Part shown: piece by piece, positions 62,457-64,000 of the stretch
Numbering within the stretch: the first letter of the stretch is position 1
Layout of the letters: every line of letters starts with the position of its first letter
DNA from: JAZDFC01 sp043808235
GTDB taxonomy: Bacteria > Bacteroidota > Ignavibacteria > Ignavibacteriales > Melioribacteraceae
Direction: 5' to 3'
NCBI GenBank assembly: GCA_043808235.1
Contig: JAZDFC010000026.1
Coordinates: 62,001-126,000 of the forward strand
Length of the DNA stretch: 64,000 bases
The notes under the pieces: generated by a model
What the model was told of the DNA's origin: nothing
Database searches by the model: none
Seen by the model: only the letters and a program-made list of their open reading frames with translations
Program-made: the position numbers and the translations under genes

Positions 62457-62737
62457 AAGATAAAACCGAAATCCAAAATTACGACGGGCAAGAAATTTAT
62501 TGCAGGAAGCTCGGTCATCATTTACAATTTAGATATTGCAGGCAGGAACAACAGCAATTACCCTGTACTTCAATCAGAAGATGCTGGCAATCGCGTATTC
62601 CTGTTGAAGAATTTCTTGATAGTTCATTTTCTCCTCATGAAGTCAATTACTTAGATGAATCGCATATTCCTAAAATTAGTACGATCCTCGATATTGTTCA
62701 GAAAGTTCGGAAAGAAAATTCCAACAAGGCAGATTGA
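62450..62737 (+). CDS. Small Cys-rich protein coupled to trpB2
   Basis: A 95-residue protein whose ATG overlaps the trpB2 stop codon (ATGGTAG), so it is translationally coupled. The first half has four Cys at about 18, 30, 39 and 45 with two His at 23-24 (YCRKLGHHLQFRYCR, LPCTSIRRCW), a likely zinc or Fe-S site. The second half is helical (VPVEEFL-like, then IPKISTILDIVQKVRKE). I do not recognise the family. Its strict coupling to trpB2 suggests a helper or regulatory role. Similar short CxLGH...YC proteins may exist in relatives but this could not be checked. Confidence 0.65.
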   Translation: MVEDKTEIQNYDGQEIYCRKLGHHLQFRYCRQEQQQLPCTSIRRCWQSRIPVEEFLDSSFSPHEVNYLDESHIPKISTILDIVQKVRKENSNKAD

Positions 62738-62785
62738 AAAACCCCGATACAATGATGATTGATTAATAAATTATTGAGGAATTTT

Positions 62786-62816
62786 TAAACCCGGTTTCAT
62801 TACGATGCCGGGTTTA
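62786..62816. terminator. Bidirectional terminator between trp operon and clpX
   Basis: taaacccgg and ccgggttta make a 9-bp stem with a 13-base loop between the convergent genes. T-rich sequence follows on both strands (tttataatttt rightward). It lies 48 bases beyond the Cys-rich gene and 18 bases beyond the end of clpX. Confidence 0.7.
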
Positions 62817-62834
62817 TAATTTTAAAAGATGAGG

Positions 62835-64000
62835 TTATGCGGATTTTCTATCGGACTCAACGTAAATTGGTCGCGCGCCTTTTTCAGCAGTGTCTTTCGT
62901 AATCAAACACTTATCAATGTTTTCCATTGTGGGGAGTTCGTACATAATGTTTAGTAAAATTCCCTCTACAATAGAACGCAGCGCTCGCGCGCCTGTTTTC
63001 CTTTTGATAGCAGTTTTTACGATGGAGTCGAGAGCGGAGTTCTCGAATTCCAATTCAACACCTTCCATCATAAACAGTTTTTTGAACTGTTTGACTATTG
63101 CGTTCTTCGGTTTGGTGAGAATATCCTTCATAGCTTTTTCGTTAAGCGAATGAAGCGGAGCTGCAACCGGTAACCGACCAATCAATTCGGGTATTAAACC
63201 GTACTTCAATAAATCTTCGGGTAAAACAAGCTGTATCAAATCGTCATTCGAAACTTCATCGTGTTCGGAAATCTCGGATCCAAATCCCATTCTGTTTTTA
63301 TTAATACGCGAGGCAATAATCGGCTCTATGCCGTCAAAAGCGCCGCCGCAAATGAATAGAATGTTTTTCGTGTTTACATTAATCAAGCTTTGTTCGGGAT
63401 GCTTTCTTCCGCCGCGCGGTGGAACGCCTGCAATGGTTCCCTCTAAAATTTTTAATAACGCCTGCTGAACGCCTTCGCCTGAAACGTCACGTGTTATCGA
63501 AACACTTTCGCTCTTACGGGCAATTTTATCAATCTCATCGATATACACAATTCCCTTCTGCGCTTTTTCGAGATTGTAATCAGCCGCCTGCAAAAGACGA
63601 ACAAGAACTGTTTCAACATCGTCGCCTACATAACCGGCTTCGGTTAATGTTGTTGCATCGGCAATGGCAAACGGCACGTCAAGAATTTTTGCAAGCGTTT
63701 GTGCGACCAATGTTTTTCCCACACCGGTCGGACCGATGAGAAGTATGTTGCTTTTTTCTATTTCAACATCGTCAAGTTCTACGAATGAAGTAGTGGTGTT
63801 TATTCTTTTATAATGATTGTAAACTGCTACCGAAAGAACTTTCTTCGCTTTATCCTGACCAATTACATATTCATCCAGACTTTTCTTAATCATGTCCGGA
63901 GTTAGCGAACCGTAATTTGAGGATTTTTTATTATAAGCAGCGAGGTTGTTTTTTAATATGTCAACGCTGGTTTTGATGCAAATATCGCAAATATAAACAT
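62835..64000 (-). CDS. clpX: ATP-dependent protease ATPase subunit ClpX, 5' partial
   Basis: AAA+ unfoldase that feeds tagged proteins to ClpP. The frame remains open to the window edge: upstream of the internal ATG at 63893 it reads VYICDICIKTSVDILKNNL, the second half of the N-terminal zinc domain, so the true start lies outside. The AAA+ motifs are ILLIGPTGVGKTLVAQTLA (Walker A), GYVGDDVE (pore loop), GIVYIDEIDKIARK (Walker B), the sensor/RKH-type region GLIPELIGRLPVAAPL and the C-terminal RKTGARALRSIVEGILLNIMYELP. The length matches the family (about 410 residues in total). clpP is not in the window. Confidence 0.97.
   Translation of the reverse strand, partial: VYICDICIKTSVDILKNNLAAYNKKSSNYGSLTPDMIKKSLDEYVIGQDKAKKVLSVAVYNHYKRINTTTSFVELDDVEIEKSNILLIGPTGVGKTLVAQTLAKILDVPFAIADATTLTEAGYVGDDVETVLVRLLQAADYNLEKAQKGIVYIDEIDKIARKSESVSITRDVSGEGVQQALLKILEGTIAGVPPRGGRKHPEQSLINVNTKNILFICGGAFDGIEPIIASRINKNRMGFGSEISEHDEVSNDDLIQLVLPEDLLKYGLIPELIGRLPVAAPLHSLNEKAMKDILTKPKNAIVKQFKKLFMMEGVELEFENSALDSIVKTAIKRKTGARALRSIVEGILLNIMYELPTMENIDKCLITKDTAEKGARPIYVESDRKSA

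Overview
The window is AT-rich chromosomal DNA from a member of the Ignavibacteria (Bacteroidota/Chlorobiota group). Three large secreted proteins (a gingipain-like C25 peptidase, a GH3 glycoside hydrolase and a YD-like repeat protein) end in the YPNPFNPTT... type IX secretion sorting domain that is typical of this lineage. CarboxypepD_reg/DUF5686 and head-GIN (DUF2807) proteins, short intergenic palindromes of the CTTCGTGTCTTTGTGGC type, and one good Bacteroidota-style promoter (TTTG, 20 nt, TAnnTTTG) agree with that. No rRNA, tRNA, CRISPR array, prophage or transposase was seen. The only RNA gene recognised is rnpB.

Layout. 1-2163: 3' part of a cell-wall amidase and a membrane-anchored cytochrome c. 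2391-10183: an envelope-stress or efflux module. An ECF sigma factor, a membrane anti-sigma factor, a Spy-like protein and a lipoprotein are transcribed leftward, with an 18-bp palindrome in the divergent promoter region. A second Spy-like protein and a MacA-MacB-TolC type tripartite pump are transcribed rightward. Several of these proteins carry unusual Gly/Pro/Met-rich tails or inserts. 10483-25500: secreted C25 protease, Ada, Ktr/Trk potassium uptake pair, an MDR reductase, a methyltransferase, a DUF2807 lipoprotein, the YD-like repeat protein and the GH3 enzyme. 25918-28209: a second ECF sigma factor with a tiny partner gene, a lipoprotein and a DUF2085 membrane protein. 28226-32380: rnpB, recJ, yebC, ruvC and ruvA on one strand (RNA processing and recombination). 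32706-34908: GDP-L-fucose synthesis (fcl, gmd).

35051-40365 is the most unusual block: a three-gene cassette of pilin-like membrane-anchored proteins present twice in tandem. The N-termini are extremely conserved and each leader is only a few residues ending in Gly. No pilus assembly gene is nearby. 40368-51479: a TIGR01777 epimerase, a DUF5686 outer-membrane protein, two GH13 amylases and two overlapping hybrid histidine kinases. 51580-59941: an AI-2E family transporter and an acetate-uptake block (porin, ActP-like symporter, DUF485 protein) beside a 965-residue chimera predicted as Cache-PAS-PAS-CBS-nucleotidyltransferase (DUF294), then a metallophosphoesterase. 60313-62737: a TrpR-like repressor with a promoter and overlapping palindromic operator, TrpB2 and a small Cys-rich protein, apparently one autoregulated operon. 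62835-64000: clpX, cut by the right edge.

Dispersed short palindromic repeats occur between genes and twice appear inside coding sequence: in the leader of the first amylase and in the sorting domain of the GH3 enzyme. All functional calls come from reading motifs in the sequence. No database search was possible, so family names marked as likely should be treated as such.
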